From assembly GCA_036263455.1 (NCBI GenBank), contig DATAGZ010000007.1, positions 62,001 to 126,000 of the forward strand: a DNA stretch of 64,000 nucleotides, read 5' to 3'. The notes below the pieces were generated by a model. That model ran no database searches. It was not told the DNA's origin and saw only the letters and a program-made list of their open reading frames with translations. The stretch comes from DATAGZ01 sp036263455 (GTDB taxonomy: Bacteria > Pseudomonadota > Alphaproteobacteria > Dongiales > Dongiaceae). The first letter of the stretch is position 1. Each line of letters begins with the position of its first letter. The translations under genes and the position numbers were made by a program. This document shows, piece by piece, positions 33,429 through 44,019 of this stretch.

Positions 33429-34201
33429 TCGTCGCGGAAAGTGGGCGTGCGCTTTTCCAGGAAAGCCGCCATGCCTTCCTTTTGATCGGCGGTGGCAAAG
33501 CTCGCGTGAAAGAGCCGGCGTTCGAAGCGGATTCCCTCGGCAAGGCTAGTCTCGAAGGCCCGGTTGACGGCCTCCTTGGCCATCATCAGCAGCGGCAGCG
33601 AATGGGCGGCGATGGTGCGGGCGAGGGACAGGGCTTCGTCGCGAAGCTTGTCCGTCGGAACGACACGCGCGACCAGCCCCGCCTGTTCTGCCTCGCGTGC
33701 ATCCATCATGCGCCCAGTCAAGATCAAGTCCATGGCCTTGGCCTTGCCGATTGCCCGGGTCAGGCGCTGCGAGCCGCCGGCGCCGGGCATGGTACCGATA
33801 TTGATTTCTGGCTGCCCAAATTTGGCATTCTCGGCGGCGATGATGATGTCGGCCATCATGGCGAGCTCGCAGCCGCCGCCGAGTGCATAGCCCGCAACCG
33901 CGGCGATCACCGGCTTGCGGCATTGCGCAGTGCGCTCCCAATAGCGGGTAATGAAATCGGTCTTATAGACGTCGAGGAAGTCGCGGTCCTTCATTTCCGT
34001 GATGTCCGCCCCTGCGGCAAAGGCGCGTTCACCACCCAGGAGAAGGATGACCGCGACCTGGTCGTCGTTTTCGCTTTCGTCCAAGGCCATAGCCAGTTCG
34101 CGTACGAGCTGGTGGTTGAGCGCATTGAGCGCCTTGGGGCGATTGAGCGTAATGATGGCGGTGCGCTCATTCTTCTCGTGCAGGATCGTTTCAAAGGTCA
34201 T
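33425..34201 (-). CDS. Enoyl-CoA hydratase
   Basis: A 258-residue crotonase-family enzyme. The oxyanion-hole patterns RAFAAGADITEM and AGYALGGGCELAMM and the catalytic glutamates in QPEINIGTMPGAGGSQRL are intact, matching short-chain enoyl-CoA hydratases (ECHS1/FadB-like). It hydrates 2-enoyl-CoA in fatty-acid or branched-chain amino-acid breakdown. ATG 34201 overlaps the stop of the small secreted-protein gene upstream, and its own stop overlaps metX. The frame is open further upstream but without family similarity. Confidence 0.93.
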   Translation of the reverse strand: MTFETILHEKNERTAIITLNRPKALNALNHQLVRELAMALDESENDDQVAVILLLGGERAFAAGADITEMKDRDFLDVYKTDFITRYWERTAQCRKPVIAAVAGYALGGGCELAMMADIIIAAENAKFGQPEINIGTMPGAGGSQRLTRAIGKAKAMDLILTGRMMDAREAEQAGLVARVVPTDKLRDEALSLARTIAAHSLPLLMMAKEAVNRAFETSLAEGIRFERRLFHASFATADQKEGMAAFLEKRTPTFRDE

Positions 34202-34554
34202 GAGGGGCTCGGATAATAGGTGAAGGTGACAATGACAGGGTCGCGGTCGGCGCCGATGAAGTCGACCTTGAGCATTTCCCTGCCGCGGTGGTAGAGGCCG
34301 TGATCGTCGATGTTCCAGCCCAGCTTGGGCAGAGCGCGGGCATAATAATCGCGCACCGCGCGGGCCGGACCGTCGCCTCGCGCATAGGCGATGATGATAT
34401 GGCCGAGCGGCCAATCCATGACCGAACCGTCTTTGACTTGCTCCTTGAGACCGGGCGCGAGCGGCAGATTAGGAATGGTACTGAGCGCCTGTTCCTGCTC
34501 GGCCCGTGCCGCGACGGAGAGACAGAGGCAAAGGCAAAGGAGGAACATGCGCAT
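34198..34554 (-). CDS. Small secreted protein of unknown function
   Basis: About 118 residues with a clear signal peptide (MFLLCLCLCLSVAARA, cleavage before EQEQ). The mature part has LPLAPGLKEQVKDGSVMDWPLGHII, a YYARALPKLGW motif and an all-beta C-terminus. I do not recognise a characterised family. ATG 34554 is used; ATG 34548 has GGAG at better spacing and is as likely. It sits between mutM and the enoyl-CoA hydratase gene, starting 15 bases past mutM and overlapping the hydratase start, so these genes are probably cotranscribed. Confidence 0.7.
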   Translation of the reverse strand: MRMFLLCLCLCLSVAARAEQEQALSTIPNLPLAPGLKEQVKDGSVMDWPLGHIIIAYARGDGPARAVRDYYARALPKLGWNIDDHGLYHRGREMLKVDFIGADRDPVIVTFTYYPSPS

Positions 34555-34568
34555 GGCTCCGACCATAG

Positions 34569-35399
34569 CTAACGCTGCCGGCGCGGGCAATAAAAGCTTG
34601 AGCGCTGGCCCTGCGTGATCCGCTTTATGCCTCCGGTCTCGGCCGCGTCGCAGGCGCAATCGGGACAGGCGTGCCCCTCTTTTCCATAGACTTTCCAATG
34701 GTGTTGGAAATAGCCGAGTTCGCCATCGCTGCGGACATAATCGCGCAGGCTCGATCCGCCCGCCTGGATGGCCTCGCTAAGGACGGCACGTATCGCTACG
34801 ACTAGGCGTTGGGCTTCGTCGGGCGTAAGCGCGCCGGCGGAGCGGAGAGGTGACAGGCCGGCACGATATAGGGCTTCGCTTGCATAGATATTTCCTATTC
34901 CCGCGATCAGACGCTGGTCGAGCAGCGCGAGCTTGAGAGCGACCGCCTTGCCCGCGAACAGCCGGAGAAGGCGCGATCCGGTAAACGCGCGCGACAGCGG
35001 TTCCACTCCTAATTCCACGAGGCGCAGATCGGTTGGCGTGATCAGATCCATAACGCCGAAGCGACGCGCGTCGTTATAGCGTATCCAATGCCCCGCTTCC
35101 GTCGCGAAGACTAGGTGGTCGTGCTTCTCATATTGGTGGGGCCGGTCGCGGCTGACCACCATGGATCCGCTCATGCCCAGATGGCACAGCCAGATATCGC
35201 CACCGGCAAGATGGATTAGGATGTATTTGGCGCGGCGCGTGACATCCGCGACCTTTTGCCCCTCCAGCCGCTGGGCGAAGCGCTCCGGAAAGGGCCTGCG
35301 CAAATCGGCACGACGCTGGATGACGTGAGCGAGCGTCTGTCCTTTCAGGACCTTGCGCAAGCCGCGTACGACGGTTTCGACTTCGGGTAGTTCCGGCAT
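34569..35399 (-). CDS. mutM: Formamidopyrimidine-DNA glycosylase (Fpg)
   Basis: A 276-residue glycosylase/AP lyase removing 8-oxoguanine and formamidopyrimidines. The obligatory N-terminal MPELPEVETV (catalytic P2, E3) fixes the start at 35399. GIGNIYASEALYRAGLSP and the helix-two-turn-helix are normal. In the C-terminal zinc finger the first pair is C245/C248 and the third cysteine is C271, but the fourth position (274) is arginine: the end reads FYCPRRQR instead of FYCPRCQR. A single T-to-C change (TGC to CGC) could explain it. The finger helps DNA binding. Confidence 0.93.
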   Translation of the reverse strand: MPELPEVETVVRGLRKVLKGQTLAHVIQRRADLRRPFPERFAQRLEGQKVADVTRRAKYILIHLAGGDIWLCHLGMSGSMVVSRDRPHQYEKHDHLVFATEAGHWIRYNDARRFGVMDLITPTDLRLVELGVEPLSRAFTGSRLLRLFAGKAVALKLALLDQRLIAGIGNIYASEALYRAGLSPLRSAGALTPDEAQRLVVAIRAVLSEAIQAGGSSLRDYVRSDGELGYFQHHWKVYGKEGHACPDCACDAAETGGIKRITQGQRSSFYCPRRQR

Positions 35400-35444
35400 G
35401 GGCCTACCATAGCATCTTTTCGCGCTTGGCGGCATCATGGGTAC

Positions 35445-36095
35445 ATGCTTGCCGAGTCGCGCCTGCTCCTGGCTTTAGCCTCGTTTGCCCTGCTGGTCGG
35501 GTGCGATCCGGTCAGTACGGGCGTTGGCGCTGCGGCCACCGTCACCAACATGGCCATGGAGGAGCGGGGCTTTCGCGCCTCGGTCGATGACGATTTGATC
35601 TGGGTGTCCATCAACAAACGCCTGCTCGATTACGATTTCGCCGTCTTTCGTACGGTCAACCTGCAGGTCCAGCAGGGACGCGTCGTCCTGACGGGCTCTG
35701 TACCGGTACCGCAGGATCGCATCGCGGCGACGCGACTCTCCTGGCAAACAGGCGGGGTGCGGGAAGTCCACAATATGCTCGTGGTTGGCGAAGGGCGGGA
35801 TCTGGGCACGGCAGCTCATGACGCGCTGCTCACCAAGAAGCTCGAGCTTAAGCTTTATGTCGACGCCGACATCTTTGCACAGAATTTCAGTGTGGATGCG
35901 ATCGAGGGGGTCATCTATGTGATCGGCATCGCCCAGGACGCGGCGGAGCGCCAGCGCGTCATCGACCACGCACGCGATATCCCTTACGTGAAAAACGTGG
36001 TCTCCTATATCCGGCTGCGCGACGATCCCCTGCCAGAGGAGCCCGACAGGCAAGAACGCGACCGGCTTGCAACCGGTGCAACGGCGCAGCCCTAG
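35445..36095 (+). CDS. BON-domain outer-membrane lipoprotein
   Basis: A 216-residue protein with a lipoprotein signal (LALASFALLVGC, lipobox LVGC, cysteine near residue 20) and two BON domains (about residues 45-115 and 125-195; VNLQVQQGRVVLTGSV and AIEGVIYVIGIAQ are the repeated beta-alpha-beta cores). The arrangement is that of OsmY/DolP-type envelope proteins, which bind phospholipids and guard outer-membrane integrity. A polar tail (DPLPEEPDRQERD) follows. It is divergent from mutM by 46 bases and convergent with the Yej ATPase gene. Confidence 0.85.
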   Translation: MLAESRLLLALASFALLVGCDPVSTGVGAAATVTNMAMEERGFRASVDDDLIWVSINKRLLDYDFAVFRTVNLQVQQGRVVLTGSVPVPQDRIAATRLSWQTGGVREVHNMLVVGEGRDLGTAAHDALLTKKLELKLYVDADIFAQNFSVDAIEGVIYVIGIAQDAAERQRVIDHARDIPYVKNVVSYIRLRDDPLPEEPDRQERDRLATGATAQP

Positions 36096-36123
36096 CGGCG
36101 CATCGAAAGGGTATTCCCGACTC

Positions 36124-37730
<1,607 letters not shown>

Positions 37731-37734
<4 letters not shown>

Positions 37735-38756
37735 GCCGCCCCCTTGCGCGGATCGAAGGCATCGCGCACCGCTTCGCCGATGAAGATCAGCAGGACCAAT
37801 ATGCCTCCCACGGTGATAAAGCCGGTGAACCCCAGCCAGGGCGCCTGGAGATTAGCCTTGCCTTGGGCCAGCAGCTCGCCGAGCGAGGGAGAACCAGGCG
37901 GCAGGCCGAAACCCAGAAAGTCGAGCGACGTCAAGATCGTCACCGACCCCGATAAAGTGAAAGGCAGAAAGGTCAGGGTGGCGACGGTGGCGTTGGGCAA
38001 GATATGGCGCAGCATGATCCGGCCGTCGCTGAGCCCGAGGGCCTTGGCGGCGCGGACATAATCGAGGTTGCGCGCGCGCAGGAATTCGGCGCGCACCACG
38101 CCCACCGGCCAGGTCCAGGACGTCAGCAGCATGATGGCGAGCAATGTCCAGAAACCGGGCACGATGACGCTCGAAAGGATCATGAGGATATAAAGGAAGG
38201 GCAGCCCGCCCCAGATTTCCAGAAAACGCTGAAATAAAAGATCGAGCCAGCCGCCGAAATATCCCTGCAAGGCTCCGGCGAATACCCCCACCAGGGTGCT
38301 GAAGAAGGTCAGGATCAGGCCGAACAGCACGGAGAGGCGGAAGCCATAGATGACGCGCGCCAGCACGTCGCGCGCCTGGTCATCGGTGCCCAACCAGTTA
38401 TATCCGTCGGGCTTGGACGGAGCCGGACCGGGCAGGTCGGTAATGATGGTCTGGGCCGAATAGGGAATGAGCGGCCAAATCGCGTACCCTCTATTTGCAA
38501 TGGACCGCGCGAGGAAGGGGTCGCGGTAGTCGGTGCTGGTCGCAAAGGTTCCACCGAAGACCGTCTCGGGATAATCGCGAAGGACAGGAAAATAGGCATG
38601 ATGATCGTAATAAACAAAAAGCGGCCGGTCGTTGGCGATGAACTCCGCCCCGAGCGAGAGACCGAAGAGGACAAGAAAGATCACCAGCGAAACAAAGCCA
38701 CGCCGATTATTGCGGAAGTTGCGCCACCGCCGCTGCTGAAGCGGGCTCACCTTCAC
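37731..38756 (-). CDS. yejE: Peptide ABC importer permease (YejE)
   Basis: A 341-residue permease of the DppC/OppC group with a long extracytoplasmic stretch after the first helix (NDRPLFVYYDHHAYFPV), which is typical of YejE. The EAA coupling motif reads ARDVLARVIYGFRLS near the start and VRAAKALGLSDGRIMLRHILPN in the core. It starts with GTG at 38756, overlapping the yejB stop (GTGA), and its own stop overlaps yejF. Forms the channel with YejB. Confidence 0.92.
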
Positions 38757-39856
38757 GATTCCCGCCGCTCGAAATCGATGCGCGGGTCGACGAACATGTA
38801 GGTAAGATCACCCACCAGCTGGAGAACGAGGCCAAGCAGCGTGAAGAAATAGAGATTGGCGAATATGATCGGGTAGTCGCGATTGATGACCGCCTCGTAC
38901 CCCAGCAGGCCCAGTCCATCGAGCGAAAAGATGATCTCGGTCAGCAGCGCGCCGGTGAACAGGATCCCGATGAAGGCGGAGGGAAAGCCCGCGATCACGA
39001 TCAGCATGGCATTGCGGAACACATGGCCATAGAGGATGCGCCGTTCGGGAAGCCCCTTGGCGCGCGCGGTCGTCACGTATTGCAGATGTATCTGATCGAG
39101 AAACGAGTTCTTGGTCAGCAGGGTCAGGCTCGCAAACGAGCCGATCAGGAGTGAAGTCAGCGGCAGAACGAGATGCCAGAAATAATCGAGGATCTTTGCG
39201 GGCCAAGAGAGGGCGTGCCAATTTTCCGAGACCAGGCCGCGCAGCGGAAACCAGGAAAAATACGAGCCTCCCGCGAACAGGACGATAAGCAGGATCGCGA
39301 AGAGGAACCCCGGGATGGCCGTACCAATTACGATGACTGTCGAAGTCCAGATATCGAATGCCGAACCATCGCGCACGGCCTTGCGAATGCCGAGCGGGAT
39401 CGAAATCAGATAAATGAGAATCGTCGTCCACAACCCCAACGAGATCGATACGGGCATTTTCTCGATTACCAGGTCGACGACCGGCCGACCCTTGAACCAG
39501 GAGCGGCCGAAATCGAAGTTCAGATAATTCTTGACCATGAGCCAGAAGCGCTCGCCCACCGGCTTATCGAAGCCATAGAGTTTTTCAATCTCGTGAATGA
39601 ATTTTGGATCGAGGCCGCGCGCGCCCCGATACGTCGAGTTGCCGGAGCCCGCCTGTTGGTTGGCTTGGGGTAGTCCGACATCGCTGCCCGTGCCGGTGAT
39701 GCGCTCGGTCGCGCCGAGCCCGGTGCCCTTGAGCTGGGCGATTGTCTGCTCGACAGGGCCGCCGGGCGCGAGCTGTACGATCAGAAAATTAATCAGGATG
39801 ATACCGAAGAGCGTCGGCACCATGAGCAGCAGACGGCGAAGAATATAAGCGAGCAT
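38753..39856 (-). CDS. yejB: Peptide ABC importer permease (YejB)
   Basis: A 367-residue DppB/OppB-type permease: MLAYILRRLLLMVPTLFGI start, a periplasmic loop with the family PGGPVEQ, and the EAA motif YVTTARAKGLPERRILYGHVFRN. The insertion of about 50 residues after the first helix (TGTGSDVGLPQANQQAG) is typical of YejB rather than DppB. It lies 7 bases after yejA and overlaps yejE. Together YejB and YejE form the pore for peptides delivered by YejA. Confidence 0.92.
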   Translation of the reverse strand: MLAYILRRLLLMVPTLFGIILINFLIVQLAPGGPVEQTIAQLKGTGLGATERITGTGSDVGLPQANQQAGSGNSTYRGARGLDPKFIHEIEKLYGFDKPVGERFWLMVKNYLNFDFGRSWFKGRPVVDLVIEKMPVSISLGLWTTILIYLISIPLGIRKAVRDGSAFDIWTSTVIVIGTAIPGFLFAILLIVLFAGGSYFSWFPLRGLVSENWHALSWPAKILDYFWHLVLPLTSLLIGSFASLTLLTKNSFLDQIHLQYVTTARAKGLPERRILYGHVFRNAMLIVIAGFPSAFIGILFTGALLTEIIFSLDGLGLLGYEAVINRDYPIIFANLYFFTLLGLVLQLVGDLTYMFVDPRIDFERRES

Positions 39857-39863
39857 GGCGCGC

Positions 39864-41861
39864 TTATTTCCTGCGGCGCCGCAGGATCCAGAGGGTACCG
39901 AGCCCGATCACCAGCACCAGAAGGATCCCCGGGATGGGCGAAGATCCTCGCGACGCGGCGGGAGCTTGGGCCGGCGCGGTGGCGGGCGCAGGTTGCGGTG
40001 GCTGGCTGGCGGTGCCTTCAGCCGGAGGGTTTCCCGCCGGCTGCGGCGCGGCGGCCTGGACAAGGTTTGCCTGCTTGGCGGGATCGATCCACCAGGTATT
40101 CAAACCCGTTCCATATTTGGGAATGACTGAAGGCCGGCCGAACTTATCCCAGTACGCGATGCGGGTCGCCGCCAGGTGCCAGTTCGGAATGACGTAGTAA
40201 TTCCATTGCAGCACCCGGTCCAAGGCATGGCAGTAGAGCAGCAAATGTTTCCGGTCGGATGCGCGCACCAGTTCCTCGACCAGATCGTCGATCACCGGAT
40301 TCTTGATTCCCACCGTATTGGCGCTACCCTTTTCATCGGCGGCCTTGCTGCCCCAGAAATCGCGCTGCTCGTTTCCGGGCGAGATCGATTGGGCAAAGCC
40401 ACCCGAGATCATGTCGTAGTCAAAATTCTCCAGCCGCTGCTGGTATTGCGCGTCATCGACGGTGCGCAGACGCAGCGTGATGCCGAGGCGCTTCAAATTC
40501 TGCGCAAACGGCAAGACAATCCGTTCGAAGGTCGGGTTATCGAGCAGGAACTCGAACGCGAATTCCTGCCCATCTTTCATGCGCTTACCGTTTTGAATCG
40601 TCCAGCCCGCCTGAGCGAGCAATTTGTCGGCCATGGCGAGATTGGCGCGATTGTCGCCCGAACCGTCGGAGACAGGCGGACGATATTCCGTGGTGAAGAC
40701 TTCCTCGGGAAGATGAGCGCGGTATTTTTCCAGGATCGCCCGTTCCTCTCCTTCGGGAATACCGGTCGCGGCAAGTTCCGAATCGCCGAAGAAGGATCGC
40801 GACCGCTTATACTGACCATAGAACAGGGTCTTGTTCGACCATTCGAAATCGAAGGCATAGCCCAGCGCTTCCCGCACGCGACGATCGGCGAAAAGCGGCC
40901 GGCGGATATTGAAAATAAAGGCTTGCAATCCCTGGGGGTTGGCGTCGGGGATCAATTCCTTCTTGATGCGACCGGCGCGTACCGCTGGCACGTTATAGGC
41001 GGTCGCCCATTCCTTGGCCGAGGCCTCGGAACGTATGTCATAGGCGCCGGCCTTGAAGGCTTCCAGCGCGATGGTCGGGTCGCGATAATAATCGTAGCGG
41101 ATCACGTCGTAATTGTTCTGGCCGCGGCGCAGGGGCAGGTTTGCGCCCCAGTAATCCTTGACGCGTCCCAGCGTCACCGATCGGCCCGGCTCGAAATCCT
41201 TGACCCGGTAAGGACCCGAACCCAGCGGGACGTTGAGGCTCGGCTCCTCGAAATTGTGGTTCTGCCAATAATGTTTGGCAAGCACCGGGAGCTGGCCGGT
41301 GATCGAAGGCAATTCGCGGTTGCCGCCGTTGGCGAACGTGAATTTTACCCGGCGCGGCTCGAGTGCCTCCGCCTTGACGACGTTCGCATAATAGAGCCGG
41401 TAGAGGGGCGCGCCTTTGCTCTTGAGCAGATCGAAGCTGAAGACGACGTCCTCGGCAGTAATCGCCTGGCCATCCTGCCAGCGCGCTTCGGGGCGCAGAT
41501 TGAAAATGATCCAGCTCTTGTCGGGAGCGAGTTCCATATCCTTCGCGATGAGGCCATAGGCCGTGCTGGGATCGTCCTCGAACTCGCCGGTCAGGGTCTC
41601 ATAGAGGGAGCTGGATCCCGCCGCGGGCGTGCCCCGCACCGCAAAAGGGTTGAACGTATCGAAGGATGTGCCGACCACGCCATAATGAACGGTGCCTCCT
41701 TTGGGTGCCTCGGGATTGACATAGTCGGGATAAGGGGCGTCCGGTCCATATTTCGGCTGATCCATGAGCGTGACGGCATGCACCTTCTGCTGCGCGCTCG
41801 CGTGACCCAGTGCGACCGCGAGGTAGAGCAGCGCCACGGCGAAGATCACCGCCCCTCTCAT
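39864..41861 (-). CDS. yejA: Peptide ABC importer substrate-binding protein (YejA) with C-terminal anchor
   Basis: A 665-residue SBP-family-5 protein. It has a signal peptide (residues 1-23, VALLYLAVALGHASAQ), the YejA-like start MDQPKYGPDAPYPDYVNPEAPKG and family patterns throughout. After the binding domain comes an Ala/Pro-rich linker and then a hydrophobic helix (GILLVLVIGLGTLWIL) ending RRRRK. This C-terminal tail-anchor is unusual for a periplasmic binding protein and would tether it to the inner membrane. The ATG overlaps the stop of the upstream phosphatase gene (ATGA). Confidence 0.92.
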   Translation of the reverse strand: MRGAVIFAVALLYLAVALGHASAQQKVHAVTLMDQPKYGPDAPYPDYVNPEAPKGGTVHYGVVGTSFDTFNPFAVRGTPAAGSSSLYETLTGEFEDDPSTAYGLIAKDMELAPDKSWIIFNLRPEARWQDGQAITAEDVVFSFDLLKSKGAPLYRLYYANVVKAEALEPRRVKFTFANGGNRELPSITGQLPVLAKHYWQNHNFEEPSLNVPLGSGPYRVKDFEPGRSVTLGRVKDYWGANLPLRRGQNNYDVIRYDYYRDPTIALEAFKAGAYDIRSEASAKEWATAYNVPAVRAGRIKKELIPDANPQGLQAFIFNIRRPLFADRRVREALGYAFDFEWSNKTLFYGQYKRSRSFFGDSELAATGIPEGEERAILEKYRAHLPEEVFTTEYRPPVSDGSGDNRANLAMADKLLAQAGWTIQNGKRMKDGQEFAFEFLLDNPTFERIVLPFAQNLKRLGITLRLRTVDDAQYQQRLENFDYDMISGGFAQSISPGNEQRDFWGSKAADEKGSANTVGIKNPVIDDLVEELVRASDRKHLLLYCHALDRVLQWNYYVIPNWHLAATRIAYWDKFGRPSVIPKYGTGLNTWWIDPAKQANLVQAAAPQPAGNPPAEGTASQPPQPAPATAPAQAPAASRGSSPIPGILLVLVIGLGTLWILRRRRK

Positions 41862-42622
41862 GGGCGCAAGACCTCAAGCGCCTGGTCGTGCACGCGCCTA
41901 TCCCCGCTTGCCACGATGTCTCCGGCGCTCTCCCGCGAGATGGGTCGGCCCTGCCAGTCGCTCAGGCAGGCGCCGGCCCCATGGAGGATGGGCGCCAGGG
42001 CGAGAAAATCGTAGGTCGCCAGGCCTTTTTCGACAACGATATCCAGAAAGCCGGTTGCAACCATGCCGTACATGTAACAATCGCCATTATATGTGGTCAG
42101 GCGCGCCCGCGCGCGCAGCCGCTCGAATTTGCCATGATCGGCCACCGAGAACATGTGCGGAGAAGAGGCGGCCAGGCTTGCAAGCGACAGGTCTCCGCAC
42201 GGTCGAGGCTCCACCCGCGTTCCGTTCAGCGTCGTAGGCGCGCCTTCCATGCCGAGCCAGCGATCGCCGAGGATCGGCATGTCGATGATCCCCAGGATGG
42301 GGTTGCCCCGGTGAAGCAGCGCCACGAGCGTTCCGAAGAGCGGCCGGCCGGTGATGAAGGATTTGGTGCCGTCGATCGGATCGAGGACCCAGACATATTC
42401 CGCATTCTCGCGCTCGGCGCCGTGTTCCTCGCCGACAATGCCGTGGGTCGGAACTTCCTGGCCGAGAATCGCGCGCATGGCGCTTTCCGCCTCGCGATCC
42501 GCAATGGTGACCGGCGAATCGTCAGCCTTGGCGAGGACTTCAAGTTTCTGCCGGAAATATTTCTTGAGAATCGGCTGCGCGCAATCCGCGAGATGCTCCG
42601 CAAGCGCCCGCCACCGTTCCAT
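41858..42622 (-). CDS. Inositol monophosphatase-family phosphatase (HisN-like)
   Basis: A 254-residue metal-dependent phosphatase. The metal-binding motifs are present: VGEEHG (about residue 63), WVLDPIDGTKSFITG (about 78-92) and a C-terminal YDFLALAPILHGAGA where IMPases have WDxAA. The closest functional class is the HisN-type histidinol-phosphatase found in alphaproteobacteria and actinobacteria. Inositol-1-phosphate or 3'-phosphoadenosine-phosphate activity cannot be excluded. It is between cycM and yejA on the same strand, coupled to yejA by an ATGA overlap, with no histidine genes nearby. Confidence 0.83.
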   Translation of the reverse strand: MERWRALAEHLADCAQPILKKYFRQKLEVLAKADDSPVTIADREAESAMRAILGQEVPTHGIVGEEHGAERENAEYVWVLDPIDGTKSFITGRPLFGTLVALLHRGNPILGIIDMPILGDRWLGMEGAPTTLNGTRVEPRPCGDLSLASLAASSPHMFSVADHGKFERLRARARLTTYNGDCYMYGMVATGFLDIVVEKGLATYDFLALAPILHGAGACLSDWQGRPISRESAGDIVASGDRRVHDQALEVLRP

Positions 42623-42634
42623 GTCAGCACCGGG

Positions 42635-43168
42635 TCATTGAGGAGCCGGCTGCGGGTTGTCGCTGAGCGTACGGAGATACGCAAGCAGAGCGGCACGATC
42701 CTCGGGCTTGCGCAGGCCGGCAAACGTCATCTTGGTTCCCTTGGCATAGCCGCGCGGATTGTAAACAAATTTGTCGAGCTCTTCGAACGTCCACGGACCT
42801 TGCAGCGATTTAATCGCATCGGAGTAAGGGAAGTTTTCCGCGTGAGCGCGCTTGTTGCCGAGGATGCCCCAGAGGTTGGGACCGACACGATTGGGCCCGC
42901 CTTTATCCAGCGTATGGCAAGTCTGGCACTTCTTGGCGATATCCTGTCCTTTGGCCGGATCGGCCTTGGCAATCATGGGGATAGAGGATGCGAACTGCTC
43001 CGCGGCCGCCTCAACCACCGGTGCCTCGGTCACGGCCTGTCCCGGCTGCGCGCGGGGCTCGGGCGGAGTTTCATAAATGAAATCCGAGAGCAATCCGACC
43101 GCGACCGTGATCAGACCGGCGACGAGGACGGCCGCCATGATTTTATTCAGTTCCAATGACCCTGCCAT
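42635..43168 (-). CDS. Membrane-anchored cytochrome c (CycM/c552 type)
   Basis: A 177-residue class I cytochrome c. An uncleaved N-terminal membrane anchor (residues 10-30, IMAAVLVAGLITVAVGLLSDF) is followed by a Pro/Ala-rich linker and a haem domain with C81-x-x-C84-H85 and the methionine ligand in KGTKMTFAG. This is the CycM type that carries electrons from the bc1 complex to cytochrome aa3 oxidase. It is 12 bases upstream of the phosphatase gene on the same strand, and divergent from kdsB. Confidence 0.92.
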   Translation of the reverse strand: MAGSLELNKIMAAVLVAGLITVAVGLLSDFIYETPPEPRAQPGQAVTEAPVVEAAAEQFASSIPMIAKADPAKGQDIAKKCQTCHTLDKGGPNRVGPNLWGILGNKRAHAENFPYSDAIKSLQGPWTFEELDKFVYNPRGYAKGTKMTFAGLRKPEDRAALLAYLRTLSDNPQPAPQ

Positions 43169-43281
43169 ACATACCCCTAATGAAAAGGTGCGCCAATCTA
43201 GCCATTCGCCGCATATTCAGCAAGGGCCGTTTCATCCGATAGGATGGTATGTAAACTTGTCTCCATGCTATAGCGTCGTTC

Positions 43282-44019
43282 ATGAAAAACCCCGCCATTC
43301 TGATTCCTGCCCGGATGAGTTCGACCCGCCTGCCCGGCAAGCCGCTCGCGCCGATCGATGGCGTGCCTATGGTGGTGCAGGTGGCGCGTCGCGCCCGGGA
43401 GGCGGAGCTCGGGCCTATCTATGTTGCCGCGGCCGAGAAGGAGATATGCGATTCGGTCGAACGTCACGGTTTTCAGGCGATCCTGACCGATCCTGCTCAC
43501 CAATCCGGTTCGGACCGGATCGTCGAAGCGCTCTCGCATATCGATTCCAGCCAGGAGCATGATGGCATCATCAATCTCCAGGGAGATTTGCCTACGCTCG
43601 ACCCCCACCTGATCCATGCCGTGTGGCACCTGCTGGCCGAAGGCGAGGCCGATATCGGCACACTGGCCGCCCCGATCACGCGAGAAGCCGAGAAGACTGA
43701 CCCCAACGTTGTCAAGGCCGTTGCCGGCTTCAATCCCGGCCAGCGGACGGCGCGCGCATTATACTTTACGCGCGCTACCGCACCCTCCGGCGAGGGACCG
43801 CTCTATCACCATATCGGAATTTATGCCTATCGCCGCGAGGCGCTACATCGCTTCCAGGCGCTCCCGCCGGGCGTGCTTGAGCAGAGGGAAAGGCTGGAGC
43901 AGTTGCGGGCGCTCGAAGCGGGAATGCGGATCGATATCGCACTTGTCGAGACGGTGCCGCTTGGCGTGGATACGCCCGAGGATCTCGCCCGCGCGCGCCA
44001 GATGCTGGAGCACGCGTGA
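43282..44019 (+). CDS. kdsB: 3-deoxy-manno-octulosonate cytidylyltransferase
   Basis: A 245-residue CMP-KDO synthetase that activates KDO for lipopolysaccharide core assembly. IPARMSSTRLPGKPLAPIDG at the N-terminus (CTP binding) and LQGDLPTLDP, HIGIYAYRREAL and LEQLRALEAGMRI are family signatures. In QGDxP the family usually has QGDEP; here it is QGDLP. It starts a three-gene plus-strand operon: its stop overlaps the pheA GTG start (GTGA). Confidence 0.94.
   Translation: MKNPAILIPARMSSTRLPGKPLAPIDGVPMVVQVARRAREAELGPIYVAAAEKEICDSVERHGFQAILTDPAHQSGSDRIVEALSHIDSSQEHDGIINLQGDLPTLDPHLIHAVWHLLAEGEADIGTLAAPITREAEKTDPNVVKAVAGFNPGQRTARALYFTRATAPSGEGPLYHHIGIYAYRREALHRFQALPPGVLEQRERLEQLRALEAGMRIDIALVETVPLGVDTPEDLARARQMLEHA

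Noticed and set aside
33425..33500. SAM-II riboswitch before metX
   Set aside because: metX overlaps the enoyl-CoA hydratase gene by four bases, leaving no untranslated leader.
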